This document shows, in pieces, positions 34,495 through 46,455 of a stretch of DNA of 64,000 nt. The notes beneath the pieces were generated by a model, which saw nothing but the letters and a program-made list of their open reading frames with translations, made no database searches and was not told where the DNA came from. The position numbers and the translations under genes were made by a program. Numbering within the stretch: the stretch's first letter is position 1; each line of letters begins with the position of its first letter. This DNA is from Armatimonadota bacterium (GTDB lineage: Bacteria; Armatimonadota; Fimbriimonadia; Fimbriimonadales; Fimbriimonadaceae), in contig JADFMN010000001.1 of the NCBI GenBank assembly GCA_022563855.1, positions 1 through 64,000 of the forward strand, in the 5' to 3' direction.

Positions 34495-35103
34495 ATGTCG
34501 AAGCAATCAAAGACCGTGCGATTCGCAGAGGTTGACAGGGAGACCTCGGAGACCGATGTCAGGCTCACTTTGGACCTCGATGGAGGCACGAAGGTCGATG
34601 CCGACACGGGCATCCCGTTCTTCGATCACATGTTGCGAGAGCTAGGTATGCACGGTCATCTCGATCTGGGAATCAAGGTTCGCGGAGATCTCTCGGTCGA
34701 CGACCATCATACGGTGGAGGACGCCGGGATCGGTCTGGGAATGGCGATCAGGCGGGCGATGATGGATTCGGACGCCATCATGCGCTTCGGCAGCGCGCAA
34801 CTGCCGATGGACGACGCGCTCGTGCTCGTTTCGATCGACATGATCGGGCGGGGACACCTGGAGTTCGACGTCGAGTTTTCGCGCGAGAGCATTGGGGGCC
34901 TCTCGCTCGAGAGCGTTCGTGAGTTTTTCCAGGCTCTCGTGATCAATGCCGGAATGACTGTGCACATGCGGAAGCTGGCTGGCGTGAACGACCATCACGT
35001 TTGCGAGGCGCTCTTCAAAGGTTTCGGGGTCGCGATGCATCAAGCGCTGGTGCGCTCGGATCGACGCAGCGGCGCTGCCTCGCACCGGAAGGCCCGGACA
35101 TAG
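34495..35103 (+). CDS. hisB: Imidazoleglycerol-phosphate dehydratase
   Basis: This 202-residue enzyme performs the sixth step of histidine synthesis, using two Mn ions. Metal-binding motifs are complete: [33 protein letters not shown] and [14 protein letters not shown]. It is the single-function form without the phosphatase half found in enterobacteria. No other his gene is in the window, so the pathway is scattered. Confidence 0.95.
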   Translation: MSKQSKTVRFAEVDRETSETDVRLTLDLDGGTKVDADTGIPFFDHMLRELGMHGHLDLGIKVRGDLSVDDHHTVEDAGIGLGMAIRRAMMDSDAIMRFGSAQLPMDDALVLVSIDMIGRGHLEFDVEFSRESIGGLSLESVREFFQALVINAGMTVHMRKLAGVNDHHVCEALFKGFGVAMHQALVRSDRRSGAASHRKART

Positions 35104-35224
35104 CGGACGCAGGTCCCAAATCAACTATTTCGGCAAAACGTATCGCTTTGAATCTCGTACCTTGGTGAAGAATGATTGCGTTGAGGCGACACATGAGTGA
35201 TTGCGCAGGAGGCCACACGTCCTG

Positions 35225-35533
35225 ATGAGGCTTATTGGAGTACTGGTGCCCAGCGAAATCCTGCCGTTCGTTCTCGGCGGTATGGCGCTCCTCATTCCGA
35301 TCGTGTATCTGCTGACTCACCACCAGCGAAAGATGGCAGAGTTGCTCCGCGGCGATAATAAGCAGGAAGCGTTGCCAGAAGTGATCGACGAACTTAGGCA
35401 AATGCGGGCCGAGTTGCAACAGTTACGGACGGAACAGCACGAGACGGCGATCGCAGTCGATGAGCTGCGAACGAGCGTCTCGGCTAGCAGGCAAAGCAGT
35501 GCCGGCGTGGAGACCAGGTTGCATGGCCAGTAA
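35225..35533 (+). CDS. Small membrane protein with coiled coil
   Basis: This protein of ~102 residues from the ATG at 35225 (a TTG at 35201 is also open). One membrane helix (EILPFVLGGMALLIPIVYLL) is followed by THHQRKMAELLRG and a helical region rich in Glu/Leu/Gln (ELRQMRAELQQLRTEQHE) that should form a coiled coil. It shares its plan and the 'TxHHxRKMAxLxR' segment with the next protein, so the two are paralogues. The function is unknown; a scaffold or envelope-stress role (PspB-like architecture) is speculative. Confidence 0.65.
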   Translation: MRLIGVLVPSEILPFVLGGMALLIPIVYLLTHHQRKMAELLRGDNKQEALPEVIDELRQMRAELQQLRTEQHETAIAVDELRTSVSASRQSSAGVETRLHGQ

Positions 35534-35552
35534 CATGGCTGGAGGATGACAA

Positions 35553-35837
35553 ATGGCATTTGATTACGTTTTTCTGATACCGATCATTGCGATTGTGATG
35601 GGCGGCTTCATAGCTGTAGCAGTCATCGTGACCGGCCACCATCGCAAGATGGCAGTGCTCGTTCGGAAAGAACAGCCGGACTCCGAGGTCTTGAATGAGC
35701 TTCGCGCACTGCGAGGAGAGATCGCCGAACTGCGCGATCGAGTGAACCAGCAGACTCTGGCTTTGGAGGAACCCATAGAAAATCGGCCCCGAAGACCGGA
35801 GACTCCGCCAGACATCCCGCAAAGACTCACTGAGTGA
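35553..35837 (+). CDS. Small membrane protein with coiled coil, paralogue of the previous gene
   Basis: This 94-residue protein begins at an ATG with GGAGGATGACAA just upstream. The helix FLIPIIAIVMGGFIAVAVIV is followed by TGHHRKMAVLVRKE and an amphipathic helix (ELRALRGEIAELRDRVNQQ). It ends in a Pro/Arg-rich tail. It lies 19 bases after its paralogue, probably in one transcript, and ~250 bases before rpoB. Confidence 0.7.
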   Translation: MAFDYVFLIPIIAIVMGGFIAVAVIVTGHHRKMAVLVRKEQPDSEVLNELRALRGEIAELRDRVNQQTLALEEPIENRPRRPETPPDIPQRLTE

Positions 35838-36026
35838 CGCAGGGCTGGTAACCTCCTTGCCGTCGGCAGTCAGGCAAGCCCAAGAGGATGGAGCGATCCG
35901 GCCTCAGGAATCGTCCGAAGCCGCCAGCCGAGACAGTCCGAGAGGCGAAAAAGGACTTGTCGGTCGCGAATCGGACGAGTTGGCGTCGAATTGGTCCTGA
36001 AAACGTCCGTTTGCGCCGGTTTTGCC

Positions 36027-36056
36027 TTGATTCTTGCCAAAAAGGGCTGGTATCCT
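36027..36056 (+). promoter_or_regulatory. Probable rpoB promoter
   Basis: TTGATT at 36027-36032 and TATCCT at 36051-36056 are 18 bases apart, and the predicted transcript would have a ~23-base leader containing CGGAGGAG before the rpoB ATG. The match is moderate at both boxes. Confidence 0.4.
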
Positions 36057-36085
36057 TAAGCTTCCCTCAATCTGCGGAGGAGCGG

Positions 36086-39000
36086 ATGAAAGTAATTCAG
36101 CCTTCCTCGAAGCGAATCGGAAGATTGCTCGAGGTGCCGAATCTAATTGAAGTTCAACTCAATAGCTACAAGTGGTTTCTTGAAGTAGGCCTGCCCGAAC
36201 TATTTAAAACGTTTTCACCGATCTGGGATTTCACCCAGACGAACTATATAGAGTTTGTCGATTTCATACTCGGCGAACCGAAGTACGGTCTCGACGAATG
36301 TCGTGACCGCGACTTGACGTTTGAGGCACCTATCAAAGCGACCGTCCGTTTTGGCGGCAAGGATCGCGAGGTGATCGAATCCGAAGTCTACTTGGGCGAC
36401 CTGCCGTTGATGACCGACGCTGGCACTTTCGTGATCAACGGTCGAGAGCGCGTCATCGTGTCTCAGCTATCAAGATCGCCCGGCATCTATTTCGAAGAGG
36501 ATGTCGATACTTCGATGCAAATGGTCATCCGTGGGCGAATCATCCCGAAGGAGGGTCCTTGGCTCGAGGTTGAGAACGACGCTGCCGGTGTTGTAACGAC
36601 CCAGATTTCACAGACCAAGAAGCTTCCAATCACGCAGCTGATCAAGGCGATCCACGGATTCGATCGCGGTCGCGACAGGCAGCTTCAGAAGGTCGGGGAT
36701 TCGCTGCACAAGAAGCTGAGCGAGCCGCTCGTCGATCCGAAGACCGGGGAGATCGTTCTCGACAAGGCGACGATTCTGACGAAGGCCGTGCTGGCTGGAC
36801 TCAAGAAGAGCCAGGCATCTTTCAAAGTGACCGTCGAGACTCCGCTTGGCACCAACGACGATATGTTGTGGGCGTTCGGCGAAGAGCAGACCCTCGCCAA
36901 GCCGGATGCAGAGGAACTAGAGGGTACTCGGCCGATCCAGGAGATCAAGGACGGCGAAGACAAGGTCATCGTCGGCGCGTTGGTCTTGATCGATGCGGAA
37001 ATGGCGGAGAGAGTCGCCGAGCTAAAGCCTAAGAACCTTGAGGTGCTGCGGCTGTCAAAACTGGCTGAAGCTACGTTGGCTTCCGACAAGACGTCGACCA
37101 CGCGCGAGGCGATCCTCGACATACACAAGCGTATGCGTCCAGGTGAGGGGGCCAACGAGGACGCGGCAAAACAGCTTACTTACAGCCTGTTCTTCGACCC
37201 GAGGCGGTACGACCTCGGTCGCGTCGGACGCAGGTTCCTCAATCAGCGCCTCAAGCTGGATGTCGACCTCGACATTCGGAATCTGACGTCCGACGACCTG
37301 GCGAAGATCCTGAGTGCGATTGAGCCCTACCTGACGAAGCAGGCCGAGCGTGACGATATCGACGATCTCCGAAACAAGCGGGTGCGATCGGTCGGCGAGC
37401 TGCTCCAAAGTCAGCTCAGGCTCGGCTTCGTAAGAATGGAGAAGGTCGCTCGCGAGAGAATGACCAGCGCAGATCAGGACAACCTCTTGCCGAGCATCAT
37501 TCTGTCGGTCAAACCGGTCAGCGCGAGCATCAAGAGCTTCTTCAGCTCCAACCAGCTCAGCACGTTCATGGATCAGACCAACCCGCTGAGCGAGCTGACG
37601 AACAAGCGCCGTCTTTCTAGCCTCGGCCCAGGCGGTCTGCAGAGAACGAGCGCGAAGCTGGAAGTCCGCGACGTACACAGGTCGCACTACGGTCGAATCT
37701 GTCCGATCGAGACCCCGGAAGGGCCGAACATCGGGCTGATCAACCAGCTGACGACCCATGCGCGCGTCGATGAGTTCGGCTTCATCATGACCCCGTTCCG
37801 CAAGGTGAAGGATGGCAAGCTCTTGGACGAAGTCGTTTACTTGACCGCCCAAGAGGACTTCGCTTTCCGAATTGCCCCGGCTGACACGCCGCTCGACCCC
37901 AAGACAGGGCTGATCGTCTCCAAAGAAGTGACGGTTCGATGCCCAGGTGGAGATGCTGCGTTCGGTGGTGCGAGCTACCCTACCGTCCCTCGCGAGACGG
38001 TCGACATAATGGATGTCTCGCCGGTTCAGATCGTGTCAGTGGCAACGTCCCTGATACCGTTCCTGGAGAACGACGACGCGAACAGAGCCCTGATGGGCGC
38101 GAACATGCAGCGCCAAGCCGTGCCGTGCCTGCGCTCGGATGCGCCGGTCGTCGGCACTGGTCATGAAAAGCGAACGGCGATCGACTCAGGAGCGTCCGTC
38201 GTTGCACACCGGGCAGGCGTAGTATCGTACGTCGATGCGCTCCGCATAGACGTCGTGTCGGACGACGGGCATGAGGAGAAATACGACCTGTTGCATATGT
38301 TCCAGAGCAACAAGTCGACGTGTTTCACCCACCGTCCGGTCGTTTTCGCCGGCGACCGAGTCGAAGCTGGCGATCCGCTGGCTGACGGCGCAACGTGCGA
38401 CGAAGGGAGGATGGCTCTAGGCCAGAACCTCATCGTTGCGTTCATGCCCTGGGGCGGCTACAACTATGAGGACGCGATCCTCTTGAGCGAGCGCCTGGTC
38501 AAAGAAGACATATATACGTCGATCCACATCGAGCGGTACGAGACGGAGGCCGTCGATACGAAGCTGGGGCCCGAAGAGATCACGCGCGATATTCCAAACG
38601 TCGGCGACGACGCGCTGAAGGACCTCGACGAGAACGGGATCATCCGCGTTGGTGCAGAGGTCAGGCCGGAAGACATCCTGGTCGGCAAGGTCGCGCCCAA
38701 GGGGCAGACCGAGATGACCGCCGAAGAGAGGCTGATCATCGCCATCTTCGGCAAGAAAGCCGAGGAGACTCGCGACGTGTCGCTGCGCGTCCCGCACGGA
38801 GAAAAAGGCGTCGTAGTCGATGTGACCGTGTTCAGTCGGTACAAGTATCTAAGCCCGACGATCAACTACGTTTACAAGGAGTCGAAGAAGAGGGAAAGGC
38901 TCATCTGCGACCGCACCGAAGAGCCCCTCTTGCAGATTTCAGGCGACGATCTTGCTGCCGGCACCAACATGAGCGTTCAGGTCTACGTTGCGCAAAAGCG

Positions 39001-40114
39001 CAAGATCATCATCGGAGACAAGATGGCGGGGAGGCACGGCAACAAGGGCGTCATCTCTATGATCCTGCCGGTGGAGGACATGCCGATGTTGCAGGACGGA
39101 ACGCCCGTCGACATCATCTTGAATCCGCTTGGCGTACCGAGCCGAATGAACATCGGGCAGATTCTAGAAACGCATTTGGGCTATGCAGGGCGGCATCTCG
39201 GAGTGCGATACGTGTGTCCCGCGTTCGAGGGAGCGACCGAAGACGAGATATTGGCCGAAGTCGAACGCATGAGCGAATCCATGCGTAGCCAGGTGCTGCA
39301 GGCTTACTGCAACAGCGAGCTGAATCTCAACCTGAAATTCAATCCGTTAGACAATCTTGACCAGATGTTCAAGCGAGTCGAGACGAAACTGAAACAGTTG
39401 GACGAAGATCGATTGGAGTTCGTCTCGTGCGCGGTAGCTGCGGGCCCGGTAAAGACCAACGGAGAGCTGTCGGTGGACGTGGATATCGACGAGTGGGAGC
39501 CGGTTGAGCTGCCGGAGCGTCCAGGTCCGCCTGCGAAGGCAGACCCCGAGATCTACGAAGAGATATTGAAGCGGATCAAGGAGAACGCGTTCGACAGGGC
39601 TGGTATCGATCCGGTTTCGTGCAAGTCCGTAGTCCGAGATGGGTTGACGGGCGAACGACTGCCCAATCTGATCACCATCGGGCTCATTTATATGCTCAAG
39701 CTCGAGCACTTGGCAGACGAGAAGATTCACGCGCGCTCGATCGGGCCGTATTCGCTCGTTACGCAGCAGCCGCTCGGCGGCAAGGCGCAGTTCGGCGGGC
39801 AGCGATTCGGAGAGATGGAGGTTTGGGCTCTTGAGGCGTACGGAGCAGCGTACACGCTGCAGGAGCTGCTCACGATCAAGTCCGACGATGTTGTCGGGCG
39901 TGTCAAGGCGTACGAGGCGATCGTGAAGGGCGAGGCGATCTCCGAGCCAGGGATTCCAGAGTCGTTCAAGATTCTTGTGAGCGAGCTTCGTTCCTTGTGC
40001 CTGAAAGTGACGATCGAAGATGATCGCAACAGGGTTTTGACGCTTAAAGACCTCGACGAGCTGACAGGCAGCGACGATGTGAGGCTCGCGCGATCAGTGG
40101 GGTTCTTCAGTTAG
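36086..40114 (+). CDS. rpoB: DNA-directed RNA polymerase beta subunit
   Basis: This 1342-residue catalytic subunit is full length. I chose the ATG at 36086 ([20 protein letters not shown]), which has CGGAGGAG eight bases before it; the 66 codons upstream in frame are not RpoB-like. The rifampicin-region core is visible in [33 protein letters not shown], and the DNA-exit and beta' interface in [21 protein letters not shown] and [22 protein letters not shown]. The start is preceded by two membrane-protein genes rather than rplJ-rplL. rpoC follows 83 bases later. Confidence 0.98.
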   Translation: MKVIQPSSKRIGRLLEVPNLIEVQLNSYKWFLEVGLPELFKTFSPIWDFTQTNYIEFVDFILGEPKYGLDECRDRDLTFEAPIKATVRFGGKDREVIESEVYLGDLPLMTDAGTFVINGRERVIVSQLSRSPGIYFEEDVDTSMQMVIRGRIIPKEGPWLEVENDAAGVVTTQISQTKKLPITQLIKAIHGFDRGRDRQLQKVGDSLHKKLSEPLVDPKTGEIVLDKATILTKAVLAGLKKSQASFKVTVETPLGTNDDMLWAFGEEQTLAKPDAEELEGTRPIQEIKDGEDKVIVGALVLIDAEMAERVAELKPKNLEVLRLSKLAEATLASDKTSTTREAILDIHKRMRPGEGANEDAAKQLTYSLFFDPRRYDLGRVGRRFLNQRLKLDVDLDIRNLTSDDLAKILSAIEPYLTKQAERDDIDDLRNKRVRSVGELLQSQLRLGFVRMEKVARERMTSADQDNLLPSIILSVKPVSASIKSFFSSNQLSTFMDQTNPLSELTNKRRLSSLGPGGLQRTSAKLEVRDVHRSHYGRICPIETPEGPNIGLINQLTTHARVDEFGFIMTPFRKVKDGKLLDEVVYLTAQEDFAFRIAPADTPLDPKTGLIVSKEVTVRCPGGDAAFGGASYPTVPRETVDIMDVSPVQIVSVATSLIPFLENDDANRALMGANMQRQAVPCLRSDAPVVGTGHEKRTAIDSGASVVAHRAGVVSYVDALRIDVVSDDGHEEKYDLLHMFQSNKSTCFTHRPVVFAGDRVEAGDPLADGATCDEGRMALGQNLIVAFMPWGGYNYEDAILLSERLVKEDIYTSIHIERYETEAVDTKLGPEEITRDIPNVGDDALKDLDENGIIRVGAEVRPEDILVGKVAPKGQTEMTAEERLIIAIFGKKAEETRDVSLRVPHGEKGVVVDVTVFSRYKYLSPTINYVYKESKKRERLICDRTEEPLLQISGDDLAAGTNMSVQVYVAQKRKIIIGDKMAGRHGNKGVISMILPVEDMPMLQDGTPVDIILNPLGVPSRMNIGQILETHLGYAGRHLGVRYVCPAFEGATEDEILAEVERMSESMRSQVLQAYCNSELNLNLKFNPLDNLDQMFKRVETKLKQLDEDRLEFVSCAVAAGPVKTNGELSVDVDIDEWEPVELPERPGPPAKADPEIYEEILKRIKENAFDRAGIDPVSCKSVVRDGLTGERLPNLITIGLIYMLKLEHLADEKIHARSIGPYSLVTQQPLGGKAQFGGQRFGEMEVWALEAYGAAYTLQELLTIKSDDVVGRVKAYEAIVKGEAISEPGIPESFKILVSELRSLCLKVTIEDDRNRVLTLKDLDELTGSDDVRLARSVGFFS

Positions 40115-40197
40115 TAAATCGACATTGCAGCCCGGTCGGCGATTGTGCGATCGGGGAGTTCATGCGGCGTGGCCGCAACGAAGAATAAGACAGTAGC

Positions 40198-43100
40198 ATG
40201 GCACATAAAAACCTGTTTGATAAAATTCGGATCGGCATCGCTAGCCCGCAGGAGATCAGGAGCTGGTCTCACGGTGAAGCAAAGAAACCCGAGACGATCA
40301 ACTACCGCACCTTTAAGCCGGAGCGCGACGGGCTGTTCTGCGAGCGGATTTTTGGTCCGGTCAAGGATTGGGAATGCGCTTGCGGTCGGTACAAGAAGAT
40401 TAAGTACAAGGGGATCGTCTGCGAACGGTGCGGCGTCGAAGTCACGCGCAGCAAGGTTCGTCGCGAGCGCATGGGGCATGTCGAGTTGGCGGCGCCCGTG
40501 TGCCACATCTGGTATCTGAAGGGCGTCCCTTCGCCGCTGTCGCTCATCCTGGACATCTCTCCCAAGCAGCTGGAAAAAGTCATCTACTTTGCTGCGTTCA
40601 TCATCATCGATCTCGAAGAAGAGAAGATCAAGGAGCTGATACCTAAGATCTACCAAGGCGTCGAACAGGAGAAGCTCGGTATCCAGGAGCAGATGAAGCA
40701 ACTGGAAGTGGAGAGCCTGAAGCGTCTCGCGACAGAGATGGTCAACAACCCTGACGAGTACTTCGACGAGGGGTACGTCCGAGAAAGGATGAAGGCCAAT
40801 TTCGATAGAATCCGGGCGGAGTTTCGCGATGCGGACGAGCGGCTTCACGATCTCGATATCGCTGCCAAGCTGGTCGGAGAGCTTGAGGTCAACATGCTCA
40901 TCGACGAGGACAAGTGGCGAGCGATCAGCAAGATGCTCGACGCCGTTGGGCGACGGCTTCAAATCGACCTTGACGAGCTGGTTACGGCAAGCATCGGCGC
41001 TGAGGCGATGCGGCTGCTCTTGCGCCGCGTCGACATGGAGCAGTTAGCCGTGGATCTGAAAATCGAGGTCGTCGAAGCCACGAGTCAACGGAGAGTCCGC
41101 GCCATCAAGAGGCTGGAGATAGTAAAGGCTTTGCTGAAGTCGAAGAGCCGGCCGGACTGGATGATCCTCGATGTGGTGCCGGTGATCTCGCCAGAGCTGA
41201 GGCCTATGGTCCAGCTCGACGGAGGCAGATTTGCGACGAGCGATCTCAACGACCTCTACCGGCGCATCATCAATCGGAACAACAGATTGAAGAAGATCAT
41301 CGAGATTCAGGCGCCTGAGTCGATCATCAATCACGAGAAAAGGCTGCTGCAAGAGGCAGTGGACGGATTGATCGACAACGGTCGCAGGTCGAGGCCCGTG
41401 GTCGGCAGCAACCAAAGGCCGCTCAAGTCGTTGAGCGATATGCTGAAGGGTAAGGAGGGCCGGTTCCGAAAGAACCTCCTTGGAAAGCGCGTTGACTACT
41501 CCGGCCGGTCTGTGATCGTCGTCGGCCCGCACCTGAAGCTCCACCAATGCGGTCTGCCGAAGGAGATGGCGCTCGAGCTTTTCAAGCCTTTCGTGATGAA
41601 GACGCTGGTCGAGCGCAAGATAACGCAGAATATAAAGACAGCAAAACGCATGATCGAGCGGATGCATCCTGCCGTCTGGGACGGCCTGGAGGATGTCATC
41701 AGAGAGCATCCGGTGCTTCTGAACCGTGCGCCTACCCTGCACCGGCTTGGCATCCAGGCGTTCGAGCCGATCCTGGTCGAAGGCAAGGCGATCCAATTGC
41801 ACCCGCTGGTGTGCCACGCCTTCAACGCCGACTTTGACGGTGATCAGATGGCGGTTCACGTGCCGCTGAGCATGCAGGCTCAATCCGAGGCGCGCGTCCT
41901 CATGCTGTCGACTCAGAACTTGTTCTCTCCAGCGGACGGGCGGCCAGTTGCGTCACCGATTCAGGATATCGTGCTTGGCTCGTACGCTCTGACCTTTACC
42001 AACATCGAGGCGGCAAAGGCTCTCGACAAGCAGATAGAGCTGAACGAAAGCGACCCGGAAGAGCACGCACCGCCTCCGATCTTCAGCAGCCCAGATGAGG
42101 TCCTGCACACCTTCGAGAACCCTCGCGGAACGACGCTCAATGTGAACGCCCCGGTTCGCGTTCGAATTCGCAGACCGGTTTTCAGACCGGATGACGAAAT
42201 CGACCACCGCGATCCGGAGACGGGCGGCGAGTTCGTCGAAGAGATCACAACGAACGAATTTGACGAAGAGGTGCGCGAGCTCAAACCGTTGGAGCGAAAG
42301 TACGAGTCGCTCGTCGTGACGACCACGCCAGGCCGCCTGGAGTTCAACGGCGTGTTGCCGTACCCGCTGCGCTACAGCGACGAATTCCTGCATCTCGAGC
42401 TAACCAAGAAGGCCCTGGCTACAACCATCGTTGCCTGCCACGACCAGGTCGGTACGGAGGGCACGATCAAGCTGTTGGACGACATCAAGGACATCGGCTT
42501 TAAGTGGGCGACTCAGTACGGCCTATCGATCGCCATGACGGATATGGATCCCCCGGATCGGCGTGTCGAAGTGCTCGACGAGGCGGACGTCAAGGCGGAT
42601 CGCATCTTGCAGCAGTACCGCACCGGCAGGACGACATTCCGCGAAATGCAGGAGAACTTGATCAGGCTTTGGACGGATACCTACGATGAAATCGGCAACG
42701 CGATCGTCGACAATATGAGTCAGGACAACCCGCTTTCGATCATCACGGTCTCAGGCGCGCGCGGCAGCGTGAAGCAGATCGCGCAGCTCTCCGGTATGCG
42801 CGGCCTGATGTTCAACCAGTTCAACGAAGTCATTTACGAGCTGCCCGTCCGCAGTTCGTTCCAAATCGGACTGTCGATGCTTGAGTTCTTCGTAACCACG
42901 CACGGCGCTCGCAAGGGGTTGGCTGATACGGCGTTGAGAACGGCAGACGCCGGCTACCTGACGCGGCGACTTGTAGATGTCGCCCAAGACGTCATCATTC
43001 GTGCGAAGGACTGTGGCACGCTGGAAGGCAGCATTGCGACGAAACTGATGTTCGAAGGCAAGGTGATCGAAAACATCGGAGACCGTACGTTCGGCCGAGT

Positions 43101-44919
43101 GGTCACGAAAAGCGTCAAAAACCTCAAGGGCAAGCTCGTCGTAGCCAGCGGTGGTGTCGTCACGGTTGACATGGTCAGCGTCTTGAACGGTGTTGAGGAG
43201 GGCTACGTCGTGCTCGCTGCAGAAGTTGAATCCGACGAAGATCTGACAAAGCTTCACAAGAAGTTCAGGCGGTTGGGTTATGACTTCGACGACCACGGGC
43301 GCTTGGGCTTGGTGGTCAGAAGCCCACTCACATGCCGACTCGAGCAGGGCATTTGCGCCATGTGTTACGGTGTTGACTTGGCGAGTCAGAAGATCGTCGA
43401 GCAGGGCGTAGCCGTTGGAATCATCGCTGCGCAGTCGATTGGCGAACCCGGCACGCAGCTAACTATGCGGACGTTCCACACGGGCGGCGTCGCGGGCTCC
43501 AAGTCGATCGCTAGAACCAGCCAGTACAAGACCGGCAAGTTCATTCGACAGTTCCAAGAGGACTTTCAAGCAGCGACACAAACGGACAGCAAGGAGTTCG
43601 ATCCGACCAAGCTGATCGAATCGCAGTCCAGCGCCGTGAAGAGTCTTTTCACAAGAGGTGCCCTGGTAGAAGAGGCCGGCGCAAAGCCGAGAAAGACCAA
43701 GGCCACGGAGAAGGCGAAGGAGAAGGCCGACACTGAGTCGCGGAGAATGTGGGAACGGAGTCGCAAGACGTTCTTCTACTCTTGGACCGGTGAGTCCAGC
43801 GGCATCGTTCGCGTAGAGGAGATTTTTGAGGCCCGGAAGCAACCGCGAGGTAAAGCGATCATCTGCCCGGTGACCGGGGTCATCGCTGATGTGCAACGAT
43901 CCAGCTACGGACGATGGGTGATAGTCGAAGCCGAGGTTCCGACGAACCAGACTATGAAGGAGGCTTACGTCGCGGACACTCAGAACTGGGAGACGCAACT
44001 GTCAACGGTCCCATCGGTGTCGGGGAAGAAGAAAGAGAAGACCATCGAGACTTACGATTCGGCGCTGGAGAGAGTGATCGGCCAGAAGATCAATACTGCA
44101 ACCCTACAGGTGTTGCGACGGCACAAGTGCAAGACCGTGCGAGTCTTCTATCCCATCCTCGTTCCACCTCTTGGAAACCTGCCGATCGAGAAGGGCGCCA
44201 ATATCATCAAGGGCGATCCGCTTACGGAGGGCCCGCTCGATCCTCACGAGGTTCTTGAGCTTGCAGGAGCGAAGTCGGTCTACGACTACTTCATAGAAAA
44301 CCTACAGTCCGTCTATAAGGATCAGGGCGTCGATATCAACGACAAGCACCTTGAAGTCATCATTCGGCAGATGCTGAGAAAGAGGAAGATTACGGAGGCA
44401 GGCGACACGCCGTTCCTCCCAGGCCAGATCGTTGACCGTTTCCGGTTTGCGCGAGAAAACAAGAAGCTCAAACAGATGATTGCGGCCGAAGAGAAGGTTC
44501 AGATCGTCGATCCGGTAACGGGTGGAACGAAGGAGCGCAAGCCGAAGCTCGCAACCTGTTCGTGGGTCTTGCTCGGGATCACGGAGGCCTCGCTCGCGAC
44601 GGATTCATTCCTATCGGCGGCGTCGTTCCAAAAGACCACCAGGGTACTGACGGATGCTGCGGTGCGTGGCAAGCACGACGAGCTTCGGGGGCTGAAAGAG
44701 AACGTGATCATCGGGCGTTTGATTCCGGCTGGCACCGGAGTCATGGAGTACCGGGATCTCGCCGTCGATGTCGACCGGACCCAGCCGAGTTGGGCGCATC
44801 AGTCGCTCAGTGCGTTGGTTGAATCAGGCGAAGAGGACGTCGAAAGCCTTGAAGATGCATTTGGCGGCCTGTCGCTCGCCGACCTCGCCACAGAGGAAGC
44901 GAAAGAGTCCGGAAGGTAA
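40198..44919 (+). CDS. rpoC: DNA-directed RNA polymerase beta' subunit
   Basis: This 1573-residue subunit contains the catalytic magnesium site NADFDGDQM (residues 543-551, with three Asp). The N-terminal zinc clamp has Cys60, Cys62, Cys75 and Cys78. Other landmarks are [18 protein letters not shown] (bridge/trigger region), [18 protein letters not shown] (trigger loop), and EGICAMCYG with the second zinc cluster. The region ~1110-1190 includes a Lys/Glu-rich insertion ([19 protein letters not shown]) that may be lineage-specific. No gap for a terminator exists before the convergent hspR stop, ten bases on. Confidence 0.98.
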   Translation: MAHKNLFDKIRIGIASPQEIRSWSHGEAKKPETINYRTFKPERDGLFCERIFGPVKDWECACGRYKKIKYKGIVCERCGVEVTRSKVRRERMGHVELAAPVCHIWYLKGVPSPLSLILDISPKQLEKVIYFAAFIIIDLEEEKIKELIPKIYQGVEQEKLGIQEQMKQLEVESLKRLATEMVNNPDEYFDEGYVRERMKANFDRIRAEFRDADERLHDLDIAAKLVGELEVNMLIDEDKWRAISKMLDAVGRRLQIDLDELVTASIGAEAMRLLLRRVDMEQLAVDLKIEVVEATSQRRVRAIKRLEIVKALLKSKSRPDWMILDVVPVISPELRPMVQLDGGRFATSDLNDLYRRIINRNNRLKKIIEIQAPESIINHEKRLLQEAVDGLIDNGRRSRPVVGSNQRPLKSLSDMLKGKEGRFRKNLLGKRVDYSGRSVIVVGPHLKLHQCGLPKEMALELFKPFVMKTLVERKITQNIKTAKRMIERMHPAVWDGLEDVIREHPVLLNRAPTLHRLGIQAFEPILVEGKAIQLHPLVCHAFNADFDGDQMAVHVPLSMQAQSEARVLMLSTQNLFSPADGRPVASPIQDIVLGSYALTFTNIEAAKALDKQIELNESDPEEHAPPPIFSSPDEVLHTFENPRGTTLNVNAPVRVRIRRPVFRPDDEIDHRDPETGGEFVEEITTNEFDEEVRELKPLERKYESLVVTTTPGRLEFNGVLPYPLRYSDEFLHLELTKKALATTIVACHDQVGTEGTIKLLDDIKDIGFKWATQYGLSIAMTDMDPPDRRVEVLDEADVKADRILQQYRTGRTTFREMQENLIRLWTDTYDEIGNAIVDNMSQDNPLSIITVSGARGSVKQIAQLSGMRGLMFNQFNEVIYELPVRSSFQIGLSMLEFFVTTHGARKGLADTALRTADAGYLTRRLVDVAQDVIIRAKDCGTLEGSIATKLMFEGKVIENIGDRTFGRVVTKSVKNLKGKLVVASGGVVTVDMVSVLNGVEEGYVVLAAEVESDEDLTKLHKKFRRLGYDFDDHGRLGLVVRSPLTCRLEQGICAMCYGVDLASQKIVEQGVAVGIIAAQSIGEPGTQLTMRTFHTGGVAGSKSIARTSQYKTGKFIRQFQEDFQAATQTDSKEFDPTKLIESQSSAVKSLFTRGALVEEAGAKPRKTKATEKAKEKADTESRRMWERSRKTFFYSWTGESSGIVRVEEIFEARKQPRGKAIICPVTGVIADVQRSSYGRWVIVEAEVPTNQTMKEAYVADTQNWETQLSTVPSVSGKKKEKTIETYDSALERVIGQKINTATLQVLRRHKCKTVRVFYPILVPPLGNLPIEKGANIIKGDPLTEGPLDPHEVLELAGAKSVYDYFIENLQSVYKDQGVDINDKHLEVIIRQMLRKRKITEAGDTPFLPGQIVDRFRFARENKKLKQMIAAEEKVQIVDPVTGGTKERKPKLATCSWVLLGITEASLATDSFLSAASFQKTTRVLTDAAVRGKHDELRGLKENVIIGRLIPAGTGVMEYRDLAVDVDRTQPSWAHQSLSALVESGEEDVESLEDAFGGLSLADLATEEAKESGR

Positions 44920-44929
44920 GTCAGGCGGG

Positions 44930-45334
44930 CTACAAGTCGAACTTCTTTCGACTCTTGCGCCGCGGCACCGGGAAGAGCGGCTGGTCGCTTCTGATCGGAG
45001 CCTTCGTGTTGGCGAACTGTTGTTGAAACCGTTGCTCGACTCCGATGACGTACTCATCAAACTGCTTTTCAAAGTCGGAGTGCATCTGATCCATGTCGTC
45101 GAGCAGGCGAAGGATAATCTCGACGCCTGCAAGGTTGACTCCCATCCCCTGCGTTAACCTTTGGATTCTCCTAACGCGATCGATGTCCTTCTCGCTGTAC
45201 AAGCGGTTCTTCGCTCCAGCTCTTGCCGGAACGACTAGTCTAAGTCGCTCGTACTGCCGCAAGGTCTGCGGATGCACGTTACAAAGCTCCGCCGCGACTC
45301 CGATCATGTAAACGGGCTGGCCACTGTCTTTCAT
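44930..45334 (-). CDS. hspR: HspR-type MerR-family heat-shock repressor
   Basis: This 134-residue regulator has a MerR DNA-binding helix-turn-helix: [33 protein letters not shown], then [30 protein letters not shown]. The rest is a coiled coil and a basic tail. HspR represses heat-shock genes by binding HAIR sites, helped by DnaK. Its ATG overlaps the dnaJ TGA, and a perfect HAIR element precedes that operon, so autoregulation is well supported. The frame continues to 45787 in the opposite sense of dnaJ, but that part is an out-of-frame shadow. Confidence 0.93.
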   Translation of the reverse strand: MKDSGQPVYMIGVAAELCNVHPQTLRQYERLRLVVPARAGAKNRLYSEKDIDRVRRIQRLTQGMGVNLAGVEIILRLLDDMDQMHSDFEKQFDEYVIGVEQRFQQQFANTKAPIRSDQPLFPVPRRKSRKKFDL

Positions 45335-46296
45335 TTGTTCTGTTTTGTTAGGTCGCTGATCTCCTTCAGCAGGGCGCGTTCCTTCTTGGAGAGCCTCTTC
45401 GGAACAGAAATCTTGACTCGAGCTCGCAAATTGCCTCGCGATCCGCCGAGCTTCGTGATACCCTGATTGGCTAGGCGGAAAACCTGGCCGGACTGCGTCC
45501 CCGCCGGGATCTTCATGCTGACCGTGCCGCGAATCGTCGGCACTTCCGTTTGGCCTCCAAGCGCTGCCAGCACATACGGCACGACGATCTCTACCTCCGT
45601 ATCTTCGCCGACCCGACGGAACTTCTTGTGTTTGGCCTCGCGAATCACGACGTATAGGTCTCCCGACTGGCCATTGGATCCAGCCGCGCCCTTTCCGGGT
45701 ACGCGGAGCTTTTTCCCTTCTGACACCCCCGCAGGAATTTTCACCTTCACACTCTGGGTCCGCGACTGGGTTCCGGATCCTCTGCAAGCCGGACAGGCTG
45801 AGCGGTGTCTGTCCCCCGTACGCACGCTCCCCGCGCCCCTACAGTGATTGCAAGCGTCCGCCGTCGTGTACGTCAGCTTCCGATCCGTGCCGGTGTCAAT
45901 CTCCTCGAGCGTCACTTCAACGTCTCTGCTGACGTCTCGAGGTGGAACTTGCCTCACCTGAGGACCGGGCTCCTCGCCGCTCATCTGCGAGAAGATTTGT
46001 TCGAAGATCGTATCGAAACCGCCGCCGAAGCCGGTCTGAAACCGATCGCTGACGCGCTCACCGACGTTCTGCAACTGCTCCCAATTCGAACCGAGCGTAT
46101 CGTACTTCTTGCGCTTCTCAGGATCGCTCAGCACGGCGTACGCTTCGCTAGCTTGCTTGAACTTGGCTTCGGCGGTCGGATCGTTCGGATTGAGGTCAGG
46201 ATGGTACTTGCGGGCGAGGCGACGGTATGCCGCCTTGATCGCCTTGTCGTCCGCTCGCCGGTCGACCGACAGAATCTTATAATAATCCTTCGCCAT
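45331..46296 (-). CDS. dnaJ: DnaJ/CbpA-type chaperone with shortened zinc finger
   Basis: This DnaK co-chaperone has 321 residues from [16 protein letters not shown]; an upstream extension in the frame overlaps the operator and is ignored. The J domain includes YHPDLN (HPD at ~34-36) and [15 protein letters not shown] Gly/Phe region follows. The zinc region has only two CxxCxGxG repeats (CNHCRGAG and CPACRGSG) where standard DnaJ has four, so it can bind at most one zinc. The substrate-binding beta domains follow ([21 protein letters not shown] and [18 protein letters not shown]). It is translationally coupled to hspR. Confidence 0.93.
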   Translation of the reverse strand: MAKDYYKILSVDRRADDKAIKAAYRRLARKYHPDLNPNDPTAEAKFKQASEAYAVLSDPEKRKKYDTLGSNWEQLQNVGERVSDRFQTGFGGGFDTIFEQIFSQMSGEEPGPQVRQVPPRDVSRDVEVTLEEIDTGTDRKLTYTTADACNHCRGAGSVRTGDRHRSACPACRGSGTQSRTQSVKVKIPAGVSEGKKLRVPGKGAAGSNGQSGDLYVVIREAKHKKFRRVGEDTEVEIVVPYVLAALGGQTEVPTIRGTVSMKIPAGTQSGQVFRLANQGITKLGGSRGNLRARVKISVPKRLSKKERALLKEISDLTKQNK

Positions 46297-46308
46297 TGCC
46301 TCAGTCAA

Positions 46309-46338
46309 ACTCAAGAGCTTGAGTGTACTATACTCAAG
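46309..46338. promoter_or_regulatory. HAIR operator (HspR binding site)
   Basis: CTTGAGT at 46318-46324, a seven-base spacer and ACTCAAG at 46332-46338 match the HspR-associated inverted repeat consensus exactly. A further half-site ACTCAAG at 46309-46315 lies two bases left, making three half-sites. The element is 12 bases before the dnaJ start and would overlap its promoter, allowing HspR to repress its own operon. Confidence 0.92.
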
Positions 46339-46455
46339 TGACGTCGCTGGACCGGGAGGGGTTTCACGAGTCCCGTTCCGAAATCTCACACATTCTTCTA
46401 GGAAAGTGGCTGCCCTGGGTAAGAGAGAGTCCGGTCAGACCCGAAGATTGAGCTT

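Noticed and set aside
34394-34510. Longer sucD start at 34510
   Set aside because: The added 39 residues overlap the hisB start and promoter, and a good GGAGG precedes the TTG at 34393.
35888-36085. Longer rpoB start 66 codons upstream
   Set aside because: Those residues do not resemble RpoB, while the ATG at 36086 has a ribosome-binding site and the normal N-terminus.
45335-45787. N-terminal extension of the hspR frame
   Set aside because: It overlaps dnaJ in another frame, contains no domain, and the ATG at 45334 with ATGA coupling is the natural start.
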